A stretch of 64,000 nt of DNA from Sporosarcina sp. E16_8 (GCF_017347095.1 NZ_JADPRZ010000003.1:124001-188000); one strand, 5' to 3'. Numbered from the stretch's first letter, positions 49,915 to 59,926 are shown. Numbers and translations: made by a program. Notes: generated by a model from the letters alone, not told the origin.

Positions 49915-50777
49915 ACCAACTCCCCCTTCACTATACGAGCATTACGTCCGCCCTGTATTTTCTTCCAAGCGAGCACCACTAACAAAATAACTATCGATGT
50001 GATGACAATCGTTCCTCCCGGAGCAATATCCATATGATAGGCAGAAACAAGCCCAATGATAACTGCTAACTCGCCAAAGATAATAGAATAGATCATTGCA
50101 CTCTTAAAACTCTTCGCAAGTTGGATAGCTGCCGCTACCGGAATCGTCATAAGTGACGACACAAGCAAAATACCGACAATCCGCATAGATGCCCCAATGA
50201 CAAGCGCTACAATGATCATGAACACCATCTGGATATAGCGCGAATTAATTCCAGAAACTTTAGCATACTCCGCGTCGAATGACAAGGCAAATAGTTCTTT
50301 ATAGAGAAATCGGATATAGGCGATAACAATGATTGCAATGACGATAACCACTAAAAGATCCTGTCTGCTAACCGCTGACACCGAGCCGAATAAATAGCCA
50401 ATCAGATCAGAGCCGAAGCCTTCCGATAAGGAGATGAAAATAGCACCAAGGCCAATGCCTGCCGACAAAATAACCGGAATTGCAAGTTCTTCATAATGAC
50501 GATATGCCCCCCGCAACTTTTCAATCAGCAGTGACCCGCCTACAGCGGATGCAATCCCAAGGTAAACTGGGTTCAGCGCAGCAAAGAAGAGTACTTGCTG
50601 GCTTAAATAGAGGCTTCCAGCGATTCCGGCAAGTGCAACATGACTGAGCGCATCTGCGATAAGAGAAAGACGTCTGACGACGATAAACAAGCCTAGTAAA
50701 GGTGCTATGATACCGATGATTAAGCCGGAAAGAAATGCATTTTGCAGAAACTCATACGATAAAATATCATTAATCAT
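49911..50777 (-). CDS. znuB: zinc ABC transporter permease ZnuB-like
   Basis: 288 aa, ATG 50777. Eight or nine transmembrane segments; the ABC-3 family permease motif lies in the region LIADALSHVALAGIAG. It forms a transporter with the ATPase at 50774 and is followed by zur, overlapping both by 4 nt. The substrate-binding protein is not in this window. Confidence 0.85.
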   Translation of the reverse strand: MINDILSYEFLQNAFLSGLIIGIIAPLLGLFIVVRRLSLIADALSHVALAGIAGSLYLSQQVLFFAALNPVYLGIASAVGGSLLIEKLRGAYRHYEELAIPVILSAGIGLGAIFISLSEGFGSDLIGYLFGSVSAVSRQDLLVVIVIAIIVIAYIRFLYKELFALSFDAEYAKVSGINSRYIQMVFMIIVALVIGASMRIVGILLVSSLMTIPVAAAIQLAKSFKSAMIYSIIFGELAVIIGLVSAYHMDIAPGGTIVITSIVILLVVLAWKKIQGGRNARIVKGELV

Positions 50778-51544
50778 TGTTCCACCTCATCCTTGTGCTG
50801 GTGGACGCGGCGAACAGGGTGTCCATACCATCTAGAAACGTCATCATCTTCCATCTTTTTATAATCAGATTGTTTACCGTGAAAATGAATCGTTCGGTTC
50901 AAACAAGCCACATGGGTTGCTAGATCAGTAACGAGGTCAATTTCATGTGTTACAAGCAAGATTGCAATTCCATGCTCACGATTTAATGTATTCAGCATAG
51001 AATAAAACGACGCGACATTTTGCTGGTCAATACCAACTGTCGGTTCATCCATAATAAGTAGTTCTGGTTCTCCTGCAAGTGCTCTTGCTATGAACACACG
51101 CTGCTGCTGGCCACCAGAGAGCTCCCCCATATTCCGTTTTGCGAAACTGTCCATACCGACGATGCTAAGCGCTTCCAGCGTTCGCTGCTCATCTTTTTTC
51201 GAAAAGCTTTTGAACATTCCTACTTTCCTAGTCAATCCGCTCCGTACAACTTCAAGAACGGTTGCTGGGAAACCCGAGTTAAACGCATTGGATTTCTGTG
51301 AAACATAGCCAATTCGTTCCCGATGCTTAAATGATTCTATATCCGAACCAAAAAGTTTTACCGAGCCACTGGTTGGTTGTAAGAGACCAAGAATAATATT
51401 GATGAGTGTTGATTTACCAGAACCATTCGGCCCTATTAGTGCCCAAAACTCACCCTCTCCTACCTCGAGAGAAATATGATCAAGGGCGATTGACTGTTCA
51501 TATTTGAAACTTACATCGTCCAATTGAATAAGATTAGTTGTCAT
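50774..51544 (-). CDS. znuC: zinc ABC transporter ATP-binding protein ZnuC-like
   Basis: 256 aa, ATG 51544. Walker A GPNGSGKSTLIN near residue 38, signature LSGGQQQRV near residue 142, Walker B LLIMDEPTVGID, and the H-loop LLVTHEID. It is the first gene of the znuC-znuB-zur operon. A Zur-like box lies 20 bp upstream. Confidence 0.9.
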   Translation of the reverse strand: MTTNLIQLDDVSFKYEQSIALDHISLEVGEGEFWALIGPNGSGKSTLINIILGLLQPTSGSVKLFGSDIESFKHRERIGYVSQKSNAFNSGFPATVLEVVRSGLTRKVGMFKSFSKKDEQRTLEALSIVGMDSFAKRNMGELSGGQQQRVFIARALAGEPELLIMDEPTVGIDQQNVASFYSMLNTLNREHGIAILLVTHEIDLVTDLATHVACLNRTIHFHGKQSDYKKMEDDDVSRWYGHPVRRVHQHKDEVEQ

Positions 51545-51562
51545 TTTACTATCCTTTCCTTG

Positions 51563-51583
51563 AAACAGGAATCATTCCGATTC
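51563..51583. promoter_or_regulatory. candidate Zur box
   Basis: GGAATCATTCC (51568-51578) is an 11-bp perfect palindrome. The flanks AAA and GATT fit the Bacillus Zur consensus (AAATCGTAATNATTACGATTT) at about 15 of 20 positions. It lies 19 bp before the znuC start, which suggests autorepression of the operon. Confidence 0.55.
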
Positions 51584-51646
51584 ACTCGTCAAATTATAAA
51601 CCATGACACGAGTGGATACAACCATTTAAGAAAGAGGGAATTATCA

Positions 51647-51895
51647 GTGGATTTCGCGCAACTAGTGAATGAAGTCAAATCGAAAAGCGATGATGAAGCG
51701 ATAATCATTGCCAAGCAATACGGAATTGACTTTTCAAAAACAGAAATAAGAGCACTACGTCCATTGCTTGATGAAATTTCTTTCCATTGGCTTTTTACGG
51801 GTATTCCTGAAACCTTTATCACTAAAATCCGTGGAGCTATTGGTGATAAAAAAACTGACGTCCTTTTCAAGAAGTATTTAGACTCCATTAAATAA
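51647..51895 (+). CDS. yqfT: DUF2624 family protein (YqfT-like)
   Basis: 82 aa from GTG 51647 with AGAGGG 8 nt upstream; a longer upstream frame is unlikely. VDFAQLVNEVKSKSDDEAII then AKQYGIDFSKTEIRALRPLL is a helical pair matching YqfT. B. subtilis yqfT lies between the zur/yqfU genes and nfo, as here. Function unknown. Confidence 0.75.
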   Translation: MDFAQLVNEVKSKSDDEAIIIAKQYGIDFSKTEIRALRPLLDEISFHWLFTGIPETFITKIRGAIGDKKTDVLFKKYLDSIK

Positions 51896-51925
51896 GAACT
51901 CGTAAGCGCCTGTTTACGTAAAAAT

Positions 51926-51963
51926 CCCGCCTGCACATATACCTTGCAGGCGGGATTTCCTTA
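51926..51963. terminator. bidirectional terminator between yqfT and nfo
   Basis: AAATCCCGCCTGCA and TGCAGGCGGGATTT flank CATATACCT. It stands between convergent genes. Confidence 0.9.
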
Positions 51964-52869
51964 TTAAATTCTTAACAGATCAATCTTTTCCGGTTGAAAA
52001 GATTTTGCTTTAAACATTTCTATTTCAAATTTATAAGGTGCCGATTTCTTCTTTGGATCCAAACCTACAAAAGGTGTTTCAAGTATTTTAGGAATCGATT
52101 GGAATGCCTCATGATGAACAATATAAGAAAGTGGTTCAAAGCCGATATGACCGAAACCTATATTCTCATGGCGGTCCTTCATTGCACCGCGCTCATTCTT
52201 ACTATCATTGACATGAATAACAGATATTCTGTCCATTCCCACAATTTTATCGAACTCGTTTAGTACACCTTCAAAATCACCGACTATATCATAGCCCGCA
52301 TCATGAACGTGACAAGTATCGAAACAAACCGATAAACGTTCGTTATGTGTGACACCGTCGATAATTGCCGCAATTTCATCAAAGTTACGACCGCATTCAG
52401 TCCCTTTCCCTGCCATCGTTTCGAGAGCAATGCGAACTGGATAGTCCTGGGAAAGCACTTCATTTAGTCCTTCGATGATTTTTGCAATTCCTAGATCAAC
52501 ACCCGCGCCAACATGTGCGCCTGGATGAAGTACAATCTGGTCAATGCCAAGTGCAGCTGTGCGTTCAATCTCACTTTGCAGAAAGTCGACACCAAGTCTG
52601 AATGTCTCAGGCTTAAACGTATTAGCAATGTTAATAATATACGGTGCATGGACGACGATATTCGACTGTCCATTGTCCTCCATATTCAAATGGCCTGCTG
52701 CTATATTCAGTTCCTCAATCGGCTTCCTCCGTGTGTTCTGGGGTGCGCCGGTATAAATCATGAATGTAGTTGCTCCGTAACTTGCAGCTTCCTCACTTGA
52801 GCCTAGCAGCATTTTGCTGCCGCTCATCGAAACGTGGGAGCCAAGCAATAATGGCTTATCATTTGTCAT
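51964..52869 (-). CDS. nfo: endonuclease IV
   Basis: 301 aa, ATG 52869. Metal ligands and signature segments [25 protein letters not shown] and [20 protein letters not shown] identify Nfo. It cuts AP sites during base excision repair. It overlaps the cshB stop by 4 nt. The length is normal. Confidence 0.95.
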   Translation of the reverse strand: MTNDKPLLLGSHVSMSGSKMLLGSSEEAASYGATTFMIYTGAPQNTRRKPIEELNIAAGHLNMEDNGQSNIVVHAPYIINIANTFKPETFRLGVDFLQSEIERTAALGIDQIVLHPGAHVGAGVDLGIAKIIEGLNEVLSQDYPVRIALETMAGKGTECGRNFDEIAAIIDGVTHNERLSVCFDTCHVHDAGYDIVGDFEGVLNEFDKIVGMDRISVIHVNDSKNERGAMKDRHENIGFGHIGFEPLSYIVHHEAFQSIPKILETPFVGLDPKKKSAPYKFEIEMFKAKSFQPEKIDLLRI

Positions 52870-54161
52870 TTTTTACGTTTCAGTCTCCTTTCTCTCTTTT
52901 TAAAGCTCTCTACCTGCTGAGCCATTTTCTTTTTGTAGCCTGGTTTTACTTTTGACGGTTTTGGAACGAATGAAATTGCTTTACGGTCAATATCATCTAC
53001 TTCTTTTACTCGATTTCGTCTTGAATGGCGCTCTTTTACTTCAACCCACTCACCATTTTTCACTTCTTCATGGACAAAAGGAATACCCATCTTTTCAATT
53101 CTGACTACTTTATCGTCTTCAGAAGGCTCATACAATGTAATTGCCGTTCCCTTAAGCCCAGCACGTGCAGTACGTCCCACGCGGTGAATGAAAAATTCAA
53201 GGTCATCTGGAAGTTCGAAGTTAATAACGTGACTGACACCTGGAATATCAATTCCGCGTGCTGCAAGGTCTGTCGCTACGATATATTGGAATTCTAGATC
53301 ACGGACTTGTTTCATCATCCGTGTTCGCTCACGCGGTGTTAAATCTCCGTGAATTCTTCCGACTTTAAAGCCGCTTTCTGCAAGGAAAGTTGCAAGTCCT
53401 TCAGCATTTTGTCTTGTATTCATAAAGATGATTGCCAAATAAGGATTGATACCTTCCATTACTTGCAACAACTTTTTCTTTTTACTCATACTGCGAACAG
53501 GAACAAGGGAATAGTGCATCCCTTCCGTCAATGGTCTACGTTCACCAATTTTCACATGAACAGGTGATTCCATGTATTTAGTTAGGAATGGTTTTAGCTT
53601 TTCCGGAATCGTCGCTGAAAATACGTACATTTCAAGTTTAGCAGGCATTTTTGCTGCGAACTTATCGATATCTTCGATAAAGCCCATGTCGAATGCTAGA
53701 TCCGCTTCATCTATCACCAAAATTTTCGCGGTATGAATAACAAGTGCCCCATTTTCGGACATATCGCTAATTCGTCCTGGTGTTCCAACAATAATATGTG
53801 GATTCGATTTTAATTTCCCGATAGACCGTTGCTTGTCCGTACCACCTATGAGCAGTGAACTTCGCACATCTGTGCCTTCTGTCATCTTCGCAAGTTCATT
53901 GTACAGTTGCGTCGCCAACTCTCTTGTCGGAGCTGTGATAACCGCTTGCAGTTCATCAACAGCTGCATCAGTACGTTGTAAAATCGGTATAAGGAAACTG
54001 TGAGATTTACCCGTTCCTGTATGTGCTTGTCCGATTGCATTCGTACCTTTCAGGATAAGCGGTATGATTTCCTTTTGGATCGGTGTCGGATTTTCAAAGC
54101 CGAGCCTCCCGATTGCTTCCCGTAAAAACGGTTTAAATTGATAGTCTGTAAATTTAGACAT
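52866..54161 (-). CDS. cshB: DEAD-box RNA helicase CshB
   Basis: 431 aa from ATG 54161 (TTAGGAGG upstream). Helicase motifs: Q-motif region [17 protein letters not shown], motif [12 protein letters not shown], Ia [29 protein letters not shown], and motif [12 protein letters not shown]. The basic C-terminal tail ends RRLKRKK. The gene neighbours nfo, as cshB/yqfR in Bacillus. It unwinds structured RNA, mainly under cold conditions. Confidence 0.93.
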   Translation of the reverse strand: MSKFTDYQFKPFLREAIGRLGFENPTPIQKEIIPLILKGTNAIGQAHTGTGKSHSFLIPILQRTDAAVDELQAVITAPTRELATQLYNELAKMTEGTDVRSSLLIGGTDKQRSIGKLKSNPHIIVGTPGRISDMSENGALVIHTAKILVIDEADLAFDMGFIEDIDKFAAKMPAKLEMYVFSATIPEKLKPFLTKYMESPVHVKIGERRPLTEGMHYSLVPVRSMSKKKKLLQVMEGINPYLAIIFMNTRQNAEGLATFLAESGFKVGRIHGDLTPRERTRMMKQVRDLEFQYIVATDLAARGIDIPGVSHVINFELPDDLEFFIHRVGRTARAGLKGTAITLYEPSEDDKVVRIEKMGIPFVHEEVKNGEWVEVKERHSRRNRVKEVDDIDRKAISFVPKPSKVKPGYKKKMAQQVESFKKRERRLKRKK

Positions 54162-54273
54162 TTGTAACCCTCCTAATGTACACCTATTATAACACGATTT
54201 CGTTCCGCCGTATGCGATTTTCGCATAGTATACTATGTGAAAGTCCATTCTGATTAATTGAAAGGAGATAATT

Positions 54274-54753
54274 ATGAGATATGAATCCTTTTATCCATTC
54301 GCGCGACAACAGCCGCCACCGGCTTCCATGGGACAAATGAACTTCGGACCTCCTCCTCAAATGGAGCAATTGCAGGCACCTATGCACCCATTCATGAATG
54401 GTCCACAGAATAATCCATTAGGTGCTCCAATGAATGGCCCGCAAAACAATCCACAAGGCGGGCCTATGGGTGGTCAAGGAGAGCAGCCAATTCCATCAAA
54501 AATGGAATCGTATATGCAAACGGCAAACCAATTCTTAAACACGGCCCAGCAATTCGCACCCATGGTCCAACAATTCGCGCCAATGGTTCAAAACTTGCCT
54601 GCAATGTGGCGATTGTACAAAGGCTTTCAATCACTTCCAGTAGCCGGTGCCGCTAGTTTACCAGTAGGCGGAGGGATAGGAGCCGCACGGTCGGTTGCTA
54701 ATGTTGCATCTGGCCTATCAGCCCCTCGCATCTTCCAGCCACCCATTCGATAA
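54274..54753 (+). CDS. yqfQ: YqfQ/VrrA-like repeat protein
   Basis: 159 aa, ATG 54274 after GAAAGGAG. The N-terminal 75 residues are proline/glutamine/asparagine-rich with repeats of NGPQNN and GPMGG. The rest is a conserved helical region (YMQTANQFLNTAQQFAPMVQ). This matches VrrA/YqfQ, a variable-repeat spore-related or surface protein between cshB and ispH. Confidence 0.8.
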   Translation: MRYESFYPFARQQPPPASMGQMNFGPPPQMEQLQAPMHPFMNGPQNNPLGAPMNGPQNNPQGGPMGGQGEQPIPSKMESYMQTANQFLNTAQQFAPMVQQFAPMVQNLPAMWRLYKGFQSLPVAGAASLPVGGGIGAARSVANVASGLSAPRIFQPPIR

Positions 54754-54817
54754 TTTTGAATCCGCCGTCCAACTCCGTTATAATAGATGATAGATCCTAT
54801 TAGAGGAGTGAAAAGGC

Positions 54818-55795
54818 ATGAAAGTATTAAAGATTACCCCTAGAGGTTATTGCTACGGGGTTGTCGATGCAATGATCATCGCTAGAAATGCGGCACTCGA
54901 CAAAACATTGCCGAGACCCATTTATATATTGGGAATGATTGTCCATAACAAACATGTAACAGATGCGTTTGAAGAAGATGGCATCATTACAATTGATGGC
55001 GAAAATCGTCTAGAGATTCTTGAAAAAGTTGAAACGGGCACAGTTATCTTCACAGCACATGGTGTTTCACCTGAAGTGCGGGAACTTGCGAAACGAAAAG
55101 GTCTTGTATCGATTGACGCAACATGTCCCGATGTAACTGTAACCCACGACCTGATTGGGGAAAAGACTGCAGAAGGCTACGACATTATTTACATTGGGAA
55201 AAAACATCATCCAGAGCCAGAAGGTGCAATCGGCGTAGCTCCTAACGCAGTACATTTGATAGAAACGATTGAGGATGTCGAAAAACTCACCGTACAGAAT
55301 GCTAAACTGCTCGTCACAAACCAAACTACAATGAGCCAATGGGATGTTGTTCACATTATGGACGCTCTCAAACTGAAATATCCACATATCGAAGTTCATA
55401 AGGAAATTTGCCTTGCCACTCAAGTAAGGCAGGAAGCAGTCGCACAACAAGCAGGAGAATCAGACCTTCTTATCGTCGTAGGTGATCCGAAGAGTAACAA
55501 CTCGAACCGCCTGACACAAGTATCTGTCGAAATCGCCAACACTCCATCGTACCGGATTTCGGATGTTTCCGAACTGGACGTCAAGTGGTTGGAAGGTATC
55601 GAAACTGTATCTGTCACGGCGGGTGCTTCGACACCAACATTGATCGTCCGTGAAGTGGTTGCATTCCTAGAGAAGTTTAATCCAGAAGATCCTTCTACAC
55701 ATCTTCCAGAGCGGAAATTCCTTTTGGAAAAAATCCTGCCGAAGATTAAAAACCCTACACCTGTGGAACGAATTGAACCCTATACAACCACTTGA
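54818..55795 (+). CDS. ispH: 4-hydroxy-3-methylbut-2-enyl diphosphate reductase IspH
   Basis: 325 aa, ATG 54818 after AGAGGAG. The cysteines for the iron-sulfur cluster are in [19 protein letters not shown] and HKEICLATQ. Segment [10 protein letters not shown]-like ([13 protein letters not shown]) and GASTPTLIV are typical. It makes IPP and DMAPP in the last MEP step, complementing ispG in the same window. A terminator follows. Confidence 0.95.
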   Translation: MKVLKITPRGYCYGVVDAMIIARNAALDKTLPRPIYILGMIVHNKHVTDAFEEDGIITIDGENRLEILEKVETGTVIFTAHGVSPEVRELAKRKGLVSIDATCPDVTVTHDLIGEKTAEGYDIIYIGKKHHPEPEGAIGVAPNAVHLIETIEDVEKLTVQNAKLLVTNQTTMSQWDVVHIMDALKLKYPHIEVHKEICLATQVRQEAVAQQAGESDLLIVVGDPKSNNSNRLTQVSVEIANTPSYRISDVSELDVKWLEGIETVSVTAGASTPTLIVREVVAFLEKFNPEDPSTHLPERKFLLEKILPKIKNPTPVERIEPYTTT

Positions 55796-55861
55796 GAATA
55801 ACTTAAGACGCCTGGAGCTAAACATTGTTCTGGGTCGAAAAACATATTCTTATCTTTTATA

Positions 55862-55896
55862 TGAACCAGCCTCTCATTATAGAGGCTGGTTTTTTC
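55862..55896. terminator. intrinsic terminator after ispH
   Basis: AACCAGCCTCT and AGAGGCTGGTT pair around CATTAT and are followed by six T residues. Confidence 0.85.
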
Positions 55897-56117
55897 GTCA
55901 AATAGGAAATTATAAATTCTCGTAATGTAGATAAGTTGTAACGTAAAGATTTTACACCTAGCTTCTGGTCCCATACGACGTGAGTCATGCAGTGGGGAGG
56001 GATTGAATTTCATCCCTCCTTATTGCGACAGGATGTCGCAATCCTAATTTACCTTTCTCCGTCACTTCAGAATTGTAGGAACTGAACAGGCGCTTGCGCT
56101 TTTGTTCTCATAAGTCA
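55897..56117. repeat. intergenic region with palindromic repeat, copy 2
   Basis: A GGAGGGATTGAATTTCATCCCTCC-type hairpin element at 55983-56018 is the inverted relative of the one at 49257-49292. Near 56085 AACAGGCGCTTGCG resembles, inverted, CGTAAGCGCCTGTT at 51899-51913. No gene is supported here. Confidence 0.55.
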
Positions 56118-57236
56118 TCAAATAAAAGTAAACGGTTCCGTGATGATTTCCGATTCGATAAACGACACATTATAGCCGGCCTGCGCGCAAGCTGCCTGCA
56201 TATAGTCCGCAACACCTTGAATCATAACCTTCTCAATGTTGTGACCCGGGTCGATGATAGCAATCCCCATTGCTTGTGCATCATGGGCAACGTGGTAATA
56301 CAAATCACCTGTTACTAGAACATCCGCTCCACTTCGTTTAGCAGACCCTATATATTTATTACCATCTCCGCCTAACACCGCAACTTTTTGAATCTCCTTG
56401 TCTGGATCGCCAACAAATCGAAGCGCTGGAACATCGAAAGTTTCTTTTACAAGTTCAGCGAATTGTCCAAGTGTCGTCTTTTCCCGAAGTTTCCCAATAC
56501 GGCCTAGACCATATTCGTTTGACTGTTGCTCAAGTGCAACTATATCAAACGCAGGCTCCTCGTATGGATGGGCTTTTAGCATCGCTTTTATCACCTTACT
56601 GCGAATAGGTCCCGGGAGAATCACTTCGATTTTTATCTCTTCAACTTCCTCACCTTTGCCGACTTCACCTATAAACGGCTCAGCTCCCTCAACGGGCGTG
56701 AAACGCCCGATACCTGATGTGCTAAAACTGCATCCGACGTAATCGCCAATTGCACCAGCGCCAGCTATATCTAGCGCTTGTCTAACTTCATCCGCATGTG
56801 TTAAAGGGCTGAATACAATCAGTTTATATAGCGGCTCAGAATACGTCGACTCAACTATTTCCGTGTCAACTAAACCTAGTTTTTCAGCGAGCATATCATT
56901 CACGCCACCCGGAGCAACGTCAAGGTTTGTATGTGCCGCATAGACAGCAATATCATTTTTAATGCATTTTTCGATCATGCTCCCTTGCGGCGTGTCCGTC
57001 AATAGACTTTTCAATGGTCTAAAAATTGGCGGATGGTGCGCGATGATAAGGTTGGCACCATATCGGATTGCCTCATCAATCACCTCTTCATTTACATCCA
57101 ATGTAACAAGCACATTTTCTACAGTTTGATTCAATTGCCCGATATGAAGTCCGACTGGATCACCATCCATTGCAAAACGTTTTGGAGACCACTTTTCAAA
57201 TAGCGTAATAATTTCATGGCCATTCACTATTTTCAC
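56118..57236 (-). CDS. yqfO: NIF3 family protein with YqfO insertion (GTP cyclohydrolase I type 2)
   Basis: 372 aa, ATG 57236. The NIF3 fold carries metal ligands in ANLIIAHHPPIF and AAHTNLDVA. The insertion of residues about 145-245 (YKLIVFSPLTHADEVRQALD) is the CutA-like domain of long Bacillus YqfO. The enzyme class is GTP cyclohydrolase I type 2/NIF3 family, biochemical role debated. It overlaps trmK by 4 nt. Confidence 0.9.
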   Translation of the reverse strand: MKIVNGHEIITLFEKWSPKRFAMDGDPVGLHIGQLNQTVENVLVTLDVNEEVIDEAIRYGANLIIAHHPPIFRPLKSLLTDTPQGSMIEKCIKNDIAVYAAHTNLDVAPGGVNDMLAEKLGLVDTEIVESTYSEPLYKLIVFSPLTHADEVRQALDIAGAGAIGDYVGCSFSTSGIGRFTPVEGAEPFIGEVGKGEEVEEIKIEVILPGPIRSKVIKAMLKAHPYEEPAFDIVALEQQSNEYGLGRIGKLREKTTLGQFAELVKETFDVPALRFVGDPDKEIQKVAVLGGDGNKYIGSAKRSGADVLVTGDLYYHVAHDAQAMGIAIIDPGHNIEKVMIQGVADYMQAACAQAGYNVSFIESEIITEPFTFI

Positions 57237-57931
57237 GTTGCCAACACCTTTCCAACTAACTCAATATGACGTGTCAACTGTTCTTTTTTCGTTATTATTG
57301 CAGCTGTTTCAGTTGTTTTTCCAAGAGAATCAAGTACCCGATTCCATTCCGACAATTCACTTTCCCACTTTTCAATGAATACCTCGTTTTTTGCAGTTAA
57401 CAACAAAGGTCCCGCCATCAATTCCAGTTCGCCATACGATGCTTGTCCTTTTTCCATCACGATAATCTCATATATTTTGCCGTCTTCTTTCAAAATTTGT
57501 TCATTTATTATTACCCACGCGTTTGAAATGGCCCATTCACGGATTGCCCTTGAATAGATATTCGGTTGCGTAATGATTCGCTTCACTTGAGATAGACGCT
57601 CTTTGCCACTTTCCAAAATAGTCGCGATAAGCGGTCCGCCCATCCCCGCGATCGTCACCGTATCGACAGCATCATTATCTTCAATAGCAAACAAACCATC
57701 TGCCATACGTACAGTAATTACCTCTGAAAAACCTTCACGGCGTACATTTTTAACCGCAGATTCATAAGGCCCTTTGGCTACTTCTCCTGCAATTGCCTTC
57801 TCTACTTTTTTTGTACGGATGAGGAAACATGGCAAATAAGCGTGGTCACTGCCGATATCTGCAACGACTGCACCCTCGTCAACGAAAGAAGCAACTGTCT
57901 TTAATCTGTTAGATAATCGTTCGGAATTCAA
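57233..57931 (-). CDS. trmK: tRNA (adenine-N1)-methyltransferase TrmK
   Basis: 232 aa from TTG 57931 behind AAAGGCGGCG; the longer upstream frame is less likely. SAM-binding motif VADIGSDHAYLP is near residue 22, then VTIAGMGGPLIATIL and KRIITQPNIYSRAIREWA. TrmK methylates A22 of tRNA. It is coupled to yqfO, as in B. subtilis. Confidence 0.93.
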   Translation of the reverse strand: MNSERLSNRLKTVASFVDEGAVVADIGSDHAYLPCFLIRTKKVEKAIAGEVAKGPYESAVKNVRREGFSEVITVRMADGLFAIEDNDAVDTVTIAGMGGPLIATILESGKERLSQVKRIITQPNIYSRAIREWAISNAWVIINEQILKEDGKIYEIIVMEKGQASYGELELMAGPLLLTAKNEVFIEKWESELSEWNRVLDSLGKTTETAAIITKKEQLTRHIELVGKVLAT

Positions 57932-58154
57932 TTTAACGCCGCCTTTCAATACTTTAATTATATTGGATTTTGTCTTATTTTGCACTTTACACTATATATG
58001 TTGAAATAAAGAAACCCATTCATTTCGCTACGGCGCAAGGGAATGGCACCTTCGCTTTGTTTATATAAGTACCCAATTGCTCAACTTAGAAAATAGAAAA
58101 AGCCATCAGTCGACAGAAATGCTCTGTTAACTGACAGCTCTTCCTAATTGCGGA

Positions 58155-58523
58155 TTATTTAAGTGATAAAATATAGTCTGCCATAGCATCTAACTCGGCA
58201 TCATCTTTAACGAGTCCTGCTGGCATTCCGCCACCAGCACCATTTAAAATGATACCTTTAATTTCATCCTTAGATAGAGTAGTTCCAGCTAATGCTGGTC
58301 CCATTCCGCCCGTAAGGTCTCCACCGTGACAGCCTATACATTTCCCTTGAGCAACTGCTTCAGCATCAAATTCCGCAGAACTTGGAGCTTCTTCAGTTTT
58401 TCCCTCTTCGCCTTGTTCAGCGATTTCATTTTTCTGTTCAAGCCCATAAAGGGACATGAAGAAAATAAGACCGATTCCAAGCGCAAAAATAAGGATATAA
58501 GGAATTATTGGATTTTTACCCAT
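58155..58523 (-). CDS. cccA: cytochrome c-550, membrane-anchored
   Basis: 122 aa, ATG 58523. An N-terminal transmembrane anchor (YILIFALGIGLIFFMSLYGL) is followed by an acidic linker. The cytochrome domain has the heme motif CIGCH and a methionine ligand likely in GAGGGMPAGLV. It is held on the outer face and passes electrons. In B. subtilis cccA is near trmK and sigA, as here. A perfect inverted repeat lies upstream. Confidence 0.92.
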   Translation of the reverse strand: MGKNPIIPYILIFALGIGLIFFMSLYGLEQKNEIAEQGEEGKTEEAPSSAEFDAEAVAQGKCIGCHGGDLTGGMGPALAGTTLSKDEIKGIILNGAGGGMPAGLVKDDAELDAMADYILSLK

Positions 58524-58560
58524 TGAATTACCCTCCTTTATCAGGATCTATTCTGTAATG

Positions 58561-58592
58561 AATACAGTACACAACTATTATTGTACTGTATT
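58561..58592. promoter_or_regulatory. perfect 11-bp inverted repeat upstream of cccA
   Basis: AATACAGTACA (58561-58571) and TGTACTGTATT (58582-58592) are separated by 10 nt. It overlaps the likely cccA promoter. The half-sites (ACAGTA/TACTGT) resemble those of the prophage operators. It could bind a host regulator, unidentified. Confidence 0.6.
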
Positions 58593-58694
58593 CAATGGGA
58601 AACTGAAAGAGTTATCGATGATCTTTTCGGTGTTTGTGACAATTTCGACAAACATTTTATTGTTAGCTCGCTACAGGTGTACACATTTTTTTCT

Positions 58695-59837
58695 TTAACA
58701 CCCAATTAGTCTGGCAATGACCATTCTTTGGACTTCCGAAGTCCCTTCTCCAATTTCAAGAAGCTTGGCATCCCTCATATAGCGTTCGACTTCATATTCT
58801 TTCATATAGCCATATCCACCATGAATCTGAATTGCTTCACTTGCTACTTCCATAGCAATTTCCGATGCATATAGTTTACACATGGAAGCTTCTTTTGAGA
58901 ATGGACGCCCTTGATCTTTCAGCCACGCTGCTTTATGGACCATATTGCGCGCAAGCTCAATTTTCATCGCCATATCCGCCAGCTTAAATTGTGTTATTTG
59001 GAATTCAGAAAGCGTTTTACCGAATTGCTTCCGTTCTTTAGAGTAGCGGAGTGCACGGTCAAATGCCGCCTGAGCGATTCCTACCGCCATAGCACCGATT
59101 CCGATACGCCCACCGTCTAACGTTACTAGGAACTGTCTGAAACCGTTACCTTGAGTCCCTAGCAGGTTCTCTTTCGGTACGCGAACGTTGTCAAGCACGA
59201 GTTCTGTTGTATTAGAAGCATTAAGGCCCATTTTTTCATAGTTATCAATAACCGTGAAGCCTTCTGCATCAGTCGGTACGATAATTGCACTGACTTCTTT
59301 CTTTCCGCCTTCAGTCCCAGTGATAGCGGTAATTGCAAGGTGCTTGGCATAGCTCGCATTTGTGATAAACACTTTAGAACCGTTGATGACGTAATCGTTC
59401 CCATCTACTTTTGCTGTCGTTTGCGTTCCCCCCGCATCCGAACCCGCATTCGATTCTGTCAATCCAAACGCTCCAAACGATTCCCCAGTACAAATTGGCG
59501 TCAAATACGTATGTTTCTGTTCTTCAGTGCCAAATAGGTTAAGCGGTGCTCCCCCCAATGAAATATGCGCCGAATATGTAATTCCCGTTGACGCACATGC
59601 ACGGCTCAGTTCTTCCGTAACAATTGCGAAACTTATTGTGTCGGCTCCTCCGCCCCCATATTCCTCGGAAAACGGTAAACCCATCATTCCCATTTCGGAT
59701 AGCTGTTTAAACACCTCTACTGGAAACTCTTTTGTCCGGTCGCGGTCGATTGCACCTGGTGCAACAACTTCATCTGCGAATTCCCTAATCATTTTTTTAA
59801 TCATCTGTTGTTCTTCAGTCAAATCGAAATTCAACAT
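58695..59837 (-). CDS. acyl-CoA dehydrogenase
   Basis: 380 aa from ATG 59837 (AAGGGG upstream); an ATG two codons earlier is also possible. Motifs: FAFGLTES-type segment FGAFGLTESNAGSDAGGT, EGFTVIDNYEKMGLNASNT, KQFGKTLSEFQ, and the catalytic glutamate region YEVERYMRDAKLLEIGEGTS. It is a flavin enzyme that introduces a 2,3 double bond into acyl-CoAs. It lies between cccA and sigA, not its usual place in Bacillus, suggesting local rearrangement. A cre site precedes it. Confidence 0.93.
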   Translation of the reverse strand: MLNFDLTEEQQMIKKMIREFADEVVAPGAIDRDRTKEFPVEVFKQLSEMGMMGLPFSEEYGGGGADTISFAIVTEELSRACASTGITYSAHISLGGAPLNLFGTEEQKHTYLTPICTGESFGAFGLTESNAGSDAGGTQTTAKVDGNDYVINGSKVFITNASYAKHLAITAITGTEGGKKEVSAIIVPTDAEGFTVIDNYEKMGLNASNTTELVLDNVRVPKENLLGTQGNGFRQFLVTLDGGRIGIGAMAVGIAQAAFDRALRYSKERKQFGKTLSEFQITQFKLADMAMKIELARNMVHKAAWLKDQGRPFSKEASMCKLYASEIAMEVASEAIQIHGGYGYMKEYEVERYMRDAKLLEIGEGTSEVQRMVIARLIGC

Positions 59838-59852
59838 CTTCATCCCCTTTGT

Positions 59853-59866
59853 TGTGAACGCTTACA
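59853..59866 (-). promoter_or_regulatory. cre (CcpA) operator
   Basis: The minus strand TGTAAGCGTTCACA matches TGWAANCGNTNWCA at all fixed positions. It lies 16 bp upstream of the acyl-CoA dehydrogenase start. CcpA repression in glucose would fit fatty acid degradation control. Confidence 0.8.
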
Positions 59867-59926
59867 ATTTCAATTATAACGAATTGTCTATCGTTTTCAC
59901 AACTATTATTAAAAGAATAGGAGAAT

